DNA of 64,000 bases, taken from assembly GCF_013299185.1 (NCBI RefSeq), contig NZ_JAAFKG010000001.1, positions 124,001 to 188,000 on the forward strand. Reading direction: 5' to 3'. This stretch comes from Microcoleus sp. bin48.metabat.b7b8b9.023 (GTDB lineage Bacteria > Cyanobacteriota > Cyanobacteriia > Cyanobacteriales > Microcoleaceae). A program made the position numbers and the translations under genes. The stretch's first letter is position 1, and every line of letters begins with the position of its first letter. The notes beneath the pieces were generated by a model. The model saw only the letters and a list, made by a program, of their open reading frames with translations. It was not told the DNA's origin and searched no databases. Shown piece by piece: positions 11,301 through 19,748 of the stretch.

Positions 11301-11565
11301 TTACCGGGGAGTGTGGCAATCCCAGGTATTCGGCTGCGTGGCCGCTGTGGCCGAAAGCGCAGCTCCAAAATATGAATGCTGTGACTGTGGCGAAGATGTC
11401 GAACCCGAATTGACGGTTTCGCCACAAACCTAAGCTGATTAGCGAGGCGATCGCAAAGTAACAGAAACAAATAATACAATTGGCAATCCCAGCTACCAGC
11501 GAAGTAGAGAAGTCAGGTAATGTCAGGGTGAATGTCGTGGCGATCGAACTATAGATAAAATTCAT
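5374..11565 (-). CDS. Methyl-accepting chemotaxis protein: ETR-like membrane domain, about 12 PAS/PAC modules, HAMP-like, MCP signalling domain
   Basis: 12 ITxRK-type PAC ends; [42 protein letters not shown] MCP hairpin; hydrophobic N-terminus. Confidence 0.93.
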   Translation of the reverse strand: [2063 protein letters not shown]

Positions 11566-11670
11566 GATAAAATTAAGAATTGGTAAATTAAAGGCGATCG
11601 ATTTTAGATTTTAGATTTTAGATTGACTCCATATTCTTCCTTTGTCAATTGTCAACTGCCTAAAAACCTC

Positions 11671-11773
11671 ACTGTCAACTGTCAACTGTCAACTGTCAAC
11701 TGCCAACTGTCAACTGCCAACTGCCAACTGTCAACTGCCAACTGTCAACTGTCAACTGTCAACTGTCAACTGT
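11671..11773. repeat. Heptamer STRR array (TCAACTG/CCAACTG), about 15 units
   Basis: Direct reading between cheW and MCP genes. Confidence 0.95.
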
Positions 11774-11777
11774 TTAA

Positions 11778-12311
11778 TTACCAGCGTTCGGAATGGGCGA
11801 TCGCCTCGACATCCACTATCATGAGTAAGCGTCCTTCGGAATTGTACAAACCTTTTAAGAAGGGAGCCAAGTCGGGACTGACATCTACTGCTGAGACAGT
11901 GCGATCGGGATTTAGAGACAAAACTCCTTCGACACGGGAGACAGCCAAGCCCATCCGCATTTTCGACAATCTCACATCTCGCGGATCGGGCGCTTCCACC
12001 ACTAAGATGCGGCTGCTTGGGTGGTGGGTGTCAACCGGATCGAGCCCAGCAAACCGTCCGAAGTCTGCTGCTGCTAGGATTTCGCCCCGCAAGTTGGTTA
12101 ATCCCAACAAAAATGGCAGGGTGTTGGGAACCGGGGAAATCGGTTGTTCGTTGAGGGAAAGAACTTCCCGCACTGCTTCTAACTCTACGCCAAAGAGACT
12201 GCCTCCTTGACCGAAAAGGAGAAATTGCTTTGTTCCAGTTGTCTGATTCCCCGCCGCCTGGGTAGCAGTTGTTTTCATTGCTGATTTTTTGTTTATAGTG
12301 TATCTTAGCAA
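11778..12311 (-). CDS. CheW-domain protein
   Basis: FLLFGQGGSLFGVELEAVREVLSL...LPFLLGLTNLRGEILAAADFG. Confidence 0.85.
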   Translation of the reverse strand: MLRYTINKKSAMKTTATQAAGNQTTGTKQFLLFGQGGSLFGVELEAVREVLSLNEQPISPVPNTLPFLLGLTNLRGEILAAADFGRFAGLDPVDTHHPSSRILVVEAPDPRDVRLSKMRMGLAVSRVEGVLSLNPDRTVSAVDVSPDLAPFLKGLYNSEGRLLMIVDVEAIAHSERW

Positions 12312-12592
12312 ATTAGGATTTTGCTTTGCCAGGAAAGCCGATCGCCCGGAAAGTTTTTCAGGAGCGGTTTTGCCACATCAAATGGTTAAATAAATAGCGG
12401 GCTGGGCAACAGGAAAGATTTCTCTGATTATATGTAGCACTTTTAAGAAATTTAGAAACCCTGTTTGTTGAAAAAAACGGGGTTTCTTGCTATGATATTT
12501 TGTAAAAGCTACTGAACACTTGATATAGCACAAAAGAGTGTGAGTGAGGTCAATGACGATTATCAATTCCCTCACTATTAGGAGAAGGGCTA

Positions 12593-12719
12593 TATAGCCT
12601 CGATCGGATAGATGAGGTATGACTGTAAATGGAGTTGTTAGGCGCATACCTTGCTATATAACAAATCTTTAGAGGGCTAAAGCCCAACAACATACCTTAT
12701 CTTTCTGAGAAGCGCTATA
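12593..12719. mobile_element. MITE-like element A, divergent copy
   Basis: TATAGC...GATGAGGTA left end and TACCTTATCTTTCTGAGAAGCGCTATA right end in inverted orientation. Confidence 0.65.
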
Positions 12720-12727
12720 TATTTTGT

Positions 12728-13093
12728 TTATGCCCAAAGCAGTCGCTGCACGATGTTGACGAGTTGCTGAGGCTCAAATGGTTTGCTGACGTAAGCATCG
12801 GCGCCTAAATCGGTTCCCCAAGCTTTATCGATATCAGTGTTTTTATGAGTACAAAATACTACTGGTAAGTGTGCAGTGGCGCGATCGCCCCGCAATTCTC
12901 TGATCACTTCAAATCCGTTCATTCGCGGCATCACTACGTCTAAAACCACGAGATCCGGCGGCACTTCTCGGATCAGGGCGATCGCTTCTTCGCCGTCACC
13001 AGCCCGGAACACCTGCATTCCGGCATCTTGCAGAATGCGACAGATGATTTCTAGTTCGCTGGGAACATCGTCCACTACTAAAATTTTTGACAT
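12728..13093 (-). CDS. CheY-like response regulator
   Basis: KILVVDDVPSELEII, VVLDVVMPRMNGFEV, YVSKPF. Confidence 0.92.
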   Translation of the reverse strand: MSKILVVDDVPSELEIICRILQDAGMQVFRAGDGEEAIALIREVPPDLVVLDVVMPRMNGFEVIRELRGDRATAHLPVVFCTHKNTDIDKAWGTDLGADAYVSKPFEPQQLVNIVQRLLWA

Positions 13094-13435
13094 AATTTCA
13101 CACTTTTTTGCCGTTGACGGCGGACTATTGAGGATTCAGAAGCTGCTGGCGCGATGGCTTTCACCCAGCGAAAGCTACGGCTGTTTAACTTCACCGCACT
13201 AACGAATAAATTCATCCACTTCTAAATACAATATAGCCGGTCACATTGCCCAAGGGAAGAAAAAAGAAGGAAGCAGAAACAGGAAAAAAGGAAGAATCAG
13301 CCAGAATTAGCGAGAATCAGCCAGAAAGAAGAAGTCTGATGAAGTTGGAAGACAAAAAAGCTATCCCTATCTCCGTGACTTCGGTGTCGCGAACAAAGGG
13401 AATTGGTAATTACTAATTCCCTTTGCTTGCGACAT

Positions 13436-15844
13436 TTAAGCTTCGATAATTACTCGCAGATTGCCGCGCTTTTTCATCACCCGACAAGCGGTGGACGCAC
13501 CGGAGCGCTCAAATTCTAAATCGAGCAAAGTTGAGCCAATTTTTAAGTTATTTAGAGATAGTTTGTTAATCGATTCGGGCAAAGCCGGATCGATAATTCG
13601 CAGTTGGTTGTTAGGGGCATCGGGAACTAAATTTAACATCATTTGCAAGAGTTGAAAAATGCTGCCGGTTGCCCAAGCTTGGGGCGAGCAAGCTACAGGA
13701 TACTGCACGGGGCGATCGCTCTCGCTGTTGCGCTCGTAGCCGCAAAAAAGTTCGGGGGGACGCTCGTAGGGTTGCAGCAATGTCATGTCAAATAAGCCTT
13801 GAGCTACTTCTAGGGCTTGTTCGACGCGGCCGAGCGATCGCAATCCCATCGCTGTCAAAGTGTTGTCGTGGGGCCAGACGGAGCCTGTGTGGTAGCCGAT
13901 GGGATTGTAGGCGGGAGATAAGGAGGATAGGGTGCGAATTCCCCAACCGCTAAACATATCTGGGGCTTGCAATCTTTCTGCTACGCTGCGAGCTTTTTCT
14001 CGGGACAAAATGCCGAGGTGCAAACAGTGTCCCGGATTTGATGAAATGCTGTCTACAGGTTTGCCTTGGCCGTCTAATGCTAGGGCGCAATAATCTAAAT
14101 CTTCGATCCAAAAATCGCGGTTGAATCGGGTTTTTAGGTCTCTTGCTTCTTCTAGCCAGCGATCGCATAAATCGATGCGTTTCTTGATGCGGGCAATCTC
14201 TGCCAGCCTGGTTTTGGCAGCGTAAACGTAGGCTTGGACTTCGCAAAGGGCGATCGCTCCTTCTGCGATGACACCCGATCGGTTGACGATGCAATCTCCC
14301 GAGTCTTTCCAGCCTTGATTTGCTAAGCCGCGCTGGGATTTTTTGTAATAGCTGAGGTAGCCTGTGGCGGCACATTTGCGATCGATCCATTCCATCGCTG
14401 CCAAGGCATTTGGCCACAAAAGGTCTAAAGTTTTGCTGTCGTAAGTCCAGGCATAATATTCAGCGTAAAGCATCAACCACAGCGGCGTTGCATCGACAGT
14501 TCCGTAATAGGGAGTGTGGGGTATTTCCTGACAGCGAGCCATTTCTCCCATGCGAATTTCGTGCAAGATTTTGCCCGGTTCTTCGTCGCGCCAATCGTCG
14601 TCATTTTTGCCTTGATAGTGAGCTAAAGTTGTTAGGGTTTCTCTGGCTAAAGTTGGATCGAGAATTAAGATTTGAGCAGCGGCGATGATGGAGTCGCGCC
14701 CGAATAATGTTGAGAACCAGGGAACTCCGGCTGAAATTGCTTTGCCTTTGCCAAAGGTTTGTCGTAGGGAATAAATGTCTTGTTCGGCGCGTTTTAGGAG
14801 TCGATTAAAGGTGTTTTTATCTGACTTAATTCGGGTAATTTCGCTCAGCCATTCTCGCTCTTCTAAAAGTTCCGCTGCTTTGGCTTGAACTAGGTTTACG
14901 GGAGTGGTAACTTGGGAGATCGATTTGCCGTCGATCAGCATTTTGAGCCGATATCCCAATTTGATTGCTTCGTGGGATTTTAGGGAGATGCGCCATACTG
15001 CTGTATTCCCCTGAAACAGTGATGGTGGCTGGTTGTAAAACTCGATCCGAGATTCCATTACTAAGCCGTCTAAACCTTGGTAGGCAAGGGTTAAATCTTG
15101 TTGAAGATCGCAGAAAGGATATGGGGCGATCGCTCGATCGCCGATCGGGTTTTTTGCTGATTCTTGAATTGGCACATTTGGGTTTTCTACTGCCGGATTT
15201 TCACCGTGGCTATTGCCGTTTGCAGCGTCAGGAAAAGCTGCTTTGCCTGCAAATTCGCTGGGGGATGCTCCGTCGGTTTTTTGGGGCACCAGGCGCAGGA
15301 GTTTCCCGCGCTGGGAGCGGCCGTAACCCCGGACTTCAAATAAGTCTAAGAAATCTGAGCTGAAGCTGAGACTTATTTCAAAGCTGACTGGTTTTGTGGT
15401 GAAGTTGGTGATTTCTATTTCTTCAAACAAACCGCCGTTGAGCACCATTTCTCGCCTGATGCCGATGGTTTCGGCGCCGATGCGCTCGTCAATGCGGGGA
15501 TTGGAGCACAAAACTGTTTGCAGGTAGCCTTTTTCGGCGTTGCTGCTGAGCAAAATTGGCGATCGCCCTTCTATTTGCAATTCTAGGCGGCTGAGGAAGC
15601 GCGTGTCGTGGCAAAACAACCCAAAGCTAGACACGTTGTCGTCTTCTAAGCAGCCTGAGATGTTGCCGAGGGTGTCAGTAATCAGGAATAAATCATCGTC
15701 TTTGAGGGTGAGTGTTGGTTGAGGTCGATCGGCGATCGCGCAAGGCCACTCGGTTACGGGTAATTCCGCAGCGGCGACAAATGTTTTTCCTTCTAGTTCA
15801 TAGGTATCGGTCATTTTTACAAAAAGTGGATTCCCAGCTTTCAA
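13436..15844 (-). CDS. Glycogen debranching / amylo-alpha-1,6-glucosidase family protein
   Basis: FSTLFGRDSIIAAAQ, GYHTGSVWPHDN. Confidence 0.85.
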   Translation of the reverse strand: MKAGNPLFVKMTDTYELEGKTFVAAAELPVTEWPCAIADRPQPTLTLKDDDLFLITDTLGNISGCLEDDNVSSFGLFCHDTRFLSRLELQIEGRSPILLSSNAEKGYLQTVLCSNPRIDERIGAETIGIRREMVLNGGLFEEIEITNFTTKPVSFEISLSFSSDFLDLFEVRGYGRSQRGKLLRLVPQKTDGASPSEFAGKAAFPDAANGNSHGENPAVENPNVPIQESAKNPIGDRAIAPYPFCDLQQDLTLAYQGLDGLVMESRIEFYNQPPSLFQGNTAVWRISLKSHEAIKLGYRLKMLIDGKSISQVTTPVNLVQAKAAELLEEREWLSEITRIKSDKNTFNRLLKRAEQDIYSLRQTFGKGKAISAGVPWFSTLFGRDSIIAAAQILILDPTLARETLTTLAHYQGKNDDDWRDEEPGKILHEIRMGEMARCQEIPHTPYYGTVDATPLWLMLYAEYYAWTYDSKTLDLLWPNALAAMEWIDRKCAATGYLSYYKKSQRGLANQGWKDSGDCIVNRSGVIAEGAIALCEVQAYVYAAKTRLAEIARIKKRIDLCDRWLEEARDLKTRFNRDFWIEDLDYCALALDGQGKPVDSISSNPGHCLHLGILSREKARSVAERLQAPDMFSGWGIRTLSSLSPAYNPIGYHTGSVWPHDNTLTAMGLRSLGRVEQALEVAQGLFDMTLLQPYERPPELFCGYERNSESDRPVQYPVACSPQAWATGSIFQLLQMMLNLVPDAPNNQLRIIDPALPESINKLSLNNLKIGSTLLDLEFERSGASTACRVMKKRGNLRVIIEA

Positions 15845-16280
15845 AAGTTTAATTTTCTTGAGCTTTTGACTCTTGACTTTTTGGCATTAAATTTTGAGGC
15901 GAAGCACCCTAATGTAATGCTTCACTATTCTTATACTACCATTTTTATCCCCTCCTGCTAACTAATAGTTAGGTTGATAAAATAAAATCAACTTTTCTTA
16001 AAATAGAAAATATAAGTGATATCAATTTTGGCTGCATTGAAATTATAGCAAAGTCGGAGACGGCAGTCTCGTCTCCCTACAATAAATCACGCGGGATTGA
16101 TATTCTTCCTTCTGCCATCCCACAGCTAAAACGATAACATTCGTCACACAGAAATAGAATATTTTCGTAAAAAGACCCGTGAATTGAGTATTGTGCGTAA
16201 ATTTTGGATTTGTCAACCGTGGGTTTAATTTGTCCTCACCGAATAGCCGGGTTTGAAGCCTTTACTCAGGTCGGCAGATT

Positions 16281-16317
16281 GTGATAAGAACGGAGTTTAA
16301 ATCTCCGTTCTTATCAC
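16281..16317. repeat. Perfect inverted repeat GTGATAAGAACGGAG-N7-CTCCGTTCTTATCAC
   Basis: Direct reading, 15-bp arms, downstream of the glycosyltransferase gene. Confidence 0.9.
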
Positions 16318-16361
16318 TTCGCTGTCAACTGTCAACTGTCAACTGTCAACTGTTTAAGCAG

Positions 16362-17522
16362 CTATCTGCTACGCAGTTCAAATTCTGTCAAATGATGCGC
16401 GTGACCATTTTGAGAAAATCGCTCTTTTAAAATTTGTCGGTAAACTGCTTCATAGCCATCGACCATTGTTTTAACGCTGAAGCGATCGATCGCGTGTTGG
16501 CGACAAGCGCTGCGATCGAGTTGTCGGGCGGGTTCGATGGCGGCGATACATTCTGCCACGCTTTCGCACAGAAAACCAGTTTTTTCGTGAACAATAACTT
16601 CGGAAGTCGAGCCTAATTTCATGGCAATTACGGGCGTTCCCGTTGCCATGGACTCAATCATGACTAACCCGAAAGGTTCGCGCCAAGTAATCGGAAATAA
16701 TGTGGCGACTGCACCGCCCATCAGCACGCTTTTTTGAGCGTGGTTAGCTTCGCCTAAATATTCTATTTGCTCGCCGTCAATGTGCGGCTTAATTTCTTGC
16801 TCGAAATATTCGCGATCGACAGTATCAATTTTGCCTGCTATCTTTAAATGCCAACCGGAAGCCTTAGCAATTTCTATGGCTAAATGAGTACCTTTTTCCG
16901 GCGAAATGCGACCTAGAAAAGCTAAATAAGGAGGATTTTCGGGCTGGGGGTGAAATTCGTAAGTCACCGGATCGATGCCGTTATAAACTGTGGCGACGTA
17001 GTTGAGATTTAATCTATCTTCCCGCTGAGAGTTAGAAATACTTAGATAGGGCTGAGTGCGGGCCAAGCTAAACATCTTTTCGTTGTCTGGGGTAAAAATG
17101 CCGTGGAGGGTGTGAACTGTGGGCGTTTTTACTAAGTGCGAGTAAGACAAAGCTGTGCAGCCTACGTGGGAATGAATGATATCAAATTCTCCGGCTTTTC
17201 CATATACTTTGCTCAGTTGCATCATATCGTAAATGCCGTATTCTTTAACGGTGGGATCGAGACGCAGCGCTCTGGGGTGAACTGATTCTAAAGTAGCAGA
17301 AGTAATTGAATCGCCGGAGGCAAATAAGGTGACTTCATGTCCCCTTCTGACTAATTCTTCGGTCAAGAGGCTGACCACCAGTTCAATTCCTCCGTAAGCT
17401 GGGGGCGGAACTCGCTCGAACAGGGGGGCAATTTGGGCAATTCTCATCACAAACCTTCTAATTTTATTTACTGTAAAATTTCCTACGCGATTGAGGATTG
17501 TTACACTAGGTAGTGTTAGCAA
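16362..17522 (-). CDS. Family 4 glycosyltransferase
   Basis: PPAYGGIELVVSLLTEELVRRGHEVTLFASGDS, FLGRISPEKG, EPFGLVMIESMATGTPVIA; start probably MRIAQIAPLF. Confidence 0.88.
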   Translation of the reverse strand: MLTLPSVTILNRVGNFTVNKIRRFVMRIAQIAPLFERVPPPAYGGIELVVSLLTEELVRRGHEVTLFASGDSITSATLESVHPRALRLDPTVKEYGIYDMMQLSKVYGKAGEFDIIHSHVGCTALSYSHLVKTPTVHTLHGIFTPDNEKMFSLARTQPYLSISNSQREDRLNLNYVATVYNGIDPVTYEFHPQPENPPYLAFLGRISPEKGTHLAIEIAKASGWHLKIAGKIDTVDREYFEQEIKPHIDGEQIEYLGEANHAQKSVLMGGAVATLFPITWREPFGLVMIESMATGTPVIAMKLGSTSEVIVHEKTGFLCESVAECIAAIEPARQLDRSACRQHAIDRFSVKTMVDGYEAVYRQILKERFSQNGHAHHLTEFELRSR

Positions 17523-17619
17523 CTTCTCTTAACTTTTAAGTTACTGTCGCGCACAATTAAATTTAATAACAATTTACAAATTTAGTCTATGCTACCTGAG
17601 AGGGAGATTGTCAGCCAAG

Positions 17620-17648
17620 CCGATCCTCTTCGAGGGCTTCGCTAACGC
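17620..17648 (+). repeat. 29-bp LFEG repeat, intergenic copy
   Basis: GCCGATCCTCTTCGAGGGCTTCGCTAACG. Confidence 0.9.
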
Positions 17649-18030
17649 ACTTTTGTGCTTCTTTTTTGAGTTTACAGGGCTACTGCGCCACGGAAAAGCT
17701 AGCTTGACTTCTGCCGAAAGAGAGAATAACGCCCAACGCCAGCTCGTTTTTCCAGTCGTACCTTCCCTTAATATCGAAAATTGTGTAAAATATTGCAATC
17801 ACAGAAATGACGCGCGGGCGAGCCAATCAACGGGGTTTTCAATTGCGATCGATCGCGCACTTGCAAGAGATTTCTTTACAATAGTTGGTTGGCAGTTGAC
17901 AGTTGTAGGGGCCGTGGATGGTGCGGGCACGCCCTCTTTCAGTTGTAGGGTGCCTCGCCACCAAGCATCACAAATAAAAATCGACTATCGATGAGCGACG
18001 CACCTTACTTACAGTTGAAAGTTGACAGCG

Positions 18031-18135
18031 ACTTCTACATGGAAGGAAGAAGATTGGATTGATAGATCGCCTTCTTTGAATTTATCCCACTCAGGGAGAG
18101 GCTTTAAACCAATTCTTTCCGATCAAAAATTGCAT
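18031..18135. repeat. Roughly 100-bp dispersed repeat, copy 1
   Basis: Shares ACxTxGAAGGAAgA(a/g)GATT...GGGAGAGGCTTTAAACCAATTCTTTC with 21883 and 28545. Confidence 0.7.
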
Positions 18136-18175
18136 AATGGCTAGTGCAGCAACTTTATAGGAACAAATTATAAAT

Positions 18176-19627
18176 ATGAGCGTTCAGTTTCGCCAAATTC
18201 AACTACCGGAAAATCCCACCCAGCCACTGCCAGAAAAAACAAAAACTGCGGGAAGCTTTGCACAGAAAAGCAAGCCAAATATTAGCGAAGTGAAAGCAGG
18301 TATTTTGCGAGGGATGGCAGAAATTATAGCAGATATTGAGGGCGATCGAGCTGACAGTATTACTCCTCTAGAATGGACTTATTGTCTCTGGGCTAAATCT
18401 CAATGGGATCTGAAAAATCCCGATCGCACTAGAGAAGTATCTCAAGCTATTTGGCTGGTAGCTCAGAACAACGTGCGCCTGAAACAGCAGTTGTTGTGGC
18501 GTTTGGCGCTGCATTACAGCCACCAGTTAGAAAATCCTGTTTCTAGCAATGCTCCCGCCCTCGATCGAGCTTTGGTAGAGTGCTTTGCCGACTTTGCTAA
18601 TACAGCGACTGGTACCGATGCTTTGCCAGTACAAATCATTAAAATACTGACCCGCGATTTACCAGATTACGAGCTAGCAAAACTGAGTTGGCAATACCTA
18701 AAAACCCCCGTAGAACTATTAGGAAAAGCTCAGTTACCCGCAAGTATCCCCGTAGTCGATCGCGCCGGGCCACATCTTGCTGGAATTTTTGCCAAAAATC
18801 AGGTTGCCGATTTGTCGGGTGTAGAATGGCTGCTCAGGTGCTTGAAGGAAATGCCACCAGCGCCGCAACTTGCAGCAGTTGAAGAGTTGTTAGTTAAAAT
18901 TTCGAGCGATATTCTCAAAAATCAACGGCCGAAATTGGTGGAGTGGGTGCGAGATGAATATTATCCGAAATTGCAGTTACTTTCGACTCCCGCCCAAGAG
19001 TCGCTGAGGCGATGGATTGGCGGACTAAATTACAGTTATTTCCAGAAAACAATTGATTTGGTGGCGCGGATGCTGCGGCTGTCTGATGTGGAAATTAAGC
19101 AGTTGGAGGAGCGCCGGGATTTTTGGGCCAATTATACTGATCGCCTGCTGCGGGTGCGCTTGCTGTTGCCGCAGTCGTCTGTGAGCGCGATCGGCTACCA
19201 GTTGCCGTTTGATGTGGATATCTTACCGGAAGACGGCGCTCCTCCAACGGAAGTTTGCATTTTTCAGTTGGAGGGCTATTGCGCGATCGAGTTTTTCCGG
19301 GGTACAGGCGCCGAAATTCGCTTGATTAAGCGTACCAAAGAGAGCGATCGGCTGTTGTTTGTCAAAAAAGAACTGTCTGTTAAGCGCATCAGAAAACTAG
19401 GCGGTGAAGTGCACGATCGCGTTTTCATGTGGCAAAGTTCTTGCGAAAAGTGGCTGAAACAGAAAAAAATCATGCCCAATGAGGGGACTAAATCTTTTCA
19501 GGGAATGTCGCAGTATTACGGCAAATATGATTCTACAAATGGCTTGAGAATCCCGGAACCTCAGGAACAAAAAGAGCGGGAAGTTTTATTGAAAAAGTGG
19601 CAGAAAGAAATGGAATCTTTGTCATAA
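18176..19627 (+). CDS. Conserved hypothetical, candidate EH_signature-domain protein
   Basis: 483-aa ORF; C-terminal YCAIEFFRGTGAEIR...GGEVHDRVFMWQSSCEKWLKQKKIMPNEG. Confidence 0.55.
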   Translation: MSVQFRQIQLPENPTQPLPEKTKTAGSFAQKSKPNISEVKAGILRGMAEIIADIEGDRADSITPLEWTYCLWAKSQWDLKNPDRTREVSQAIWLVAQNNVRLKQQLLWRLALHYSHQLENPVSSNAPALDRALVECFADFANTATGTDALPVQIIKILTRDLPDYELAKLSWQYLKTPVELLGKAQLPASIPVVDRAGPHLAGIFAKNQVADLSGVEWLLRCLKEMPPAPQLAAVEELLVKISSDILKNQRPKLVEWVRDEYYPKLQLLSTPAQESLRRWIGGLNYSYFQKTIDLVARMLRLSDVEIKQLEERRDFWANYTDRLLRVRLLLPQSSVSAIGYQLPFDVDILPEDGAPPTEVCIFQLEGYCAIEFFRGTGAEIRLIKRTKESDRLLFVKKELSVKRIRKLGGEVHDRVFMWQSSCEKWLKQKKIMPNEGTKSFQGMSQYYGKYDSTNGLRIPEPQEQKEREVLLKKWQKEMESLS

Positions 19628-19643
19628 TGATTGCGACTAATCA

Positions 19644-19748
19644 GTTTGTAGTGAGGACTTTAGTCCGCAAAAATTCATGCGGACTAAAGTCCTCACTACA
19701 AACCTGTCCGCAAAAATTCATGCGGACTAAAGTCCTCACTACAAACCT
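19644..19748. repeat. CTTNAG-core palindromic element with duplicated right arm
   Basis: GTTTGTAGTGAGGACTTTAGTCCGC...GCGGACTAAAGTCCTCACTACAAACCTGTCCGC...CTACAAACC. Confidence 0.93.

Noticed and set aside
11623-12210. 195-aa plus-strand ORF (and 11642-11824)
   Set aside because: N-terminus is translation of the CAACTGT heptamer array (VNCQLST repeats); the rest is antisense to cheW
13950-14417. 155-aa minus-strand ORF
   Set aside because: Alternate frame inside the debranching-enzyme gene; low-complexity Arg/Pro-rich product
17608-17994. 128-aa plus-strand ORF
   Set aside because: Composed of intergenic repeats (LFEG repeat, STRR, TAGGGGC repeat); no domain
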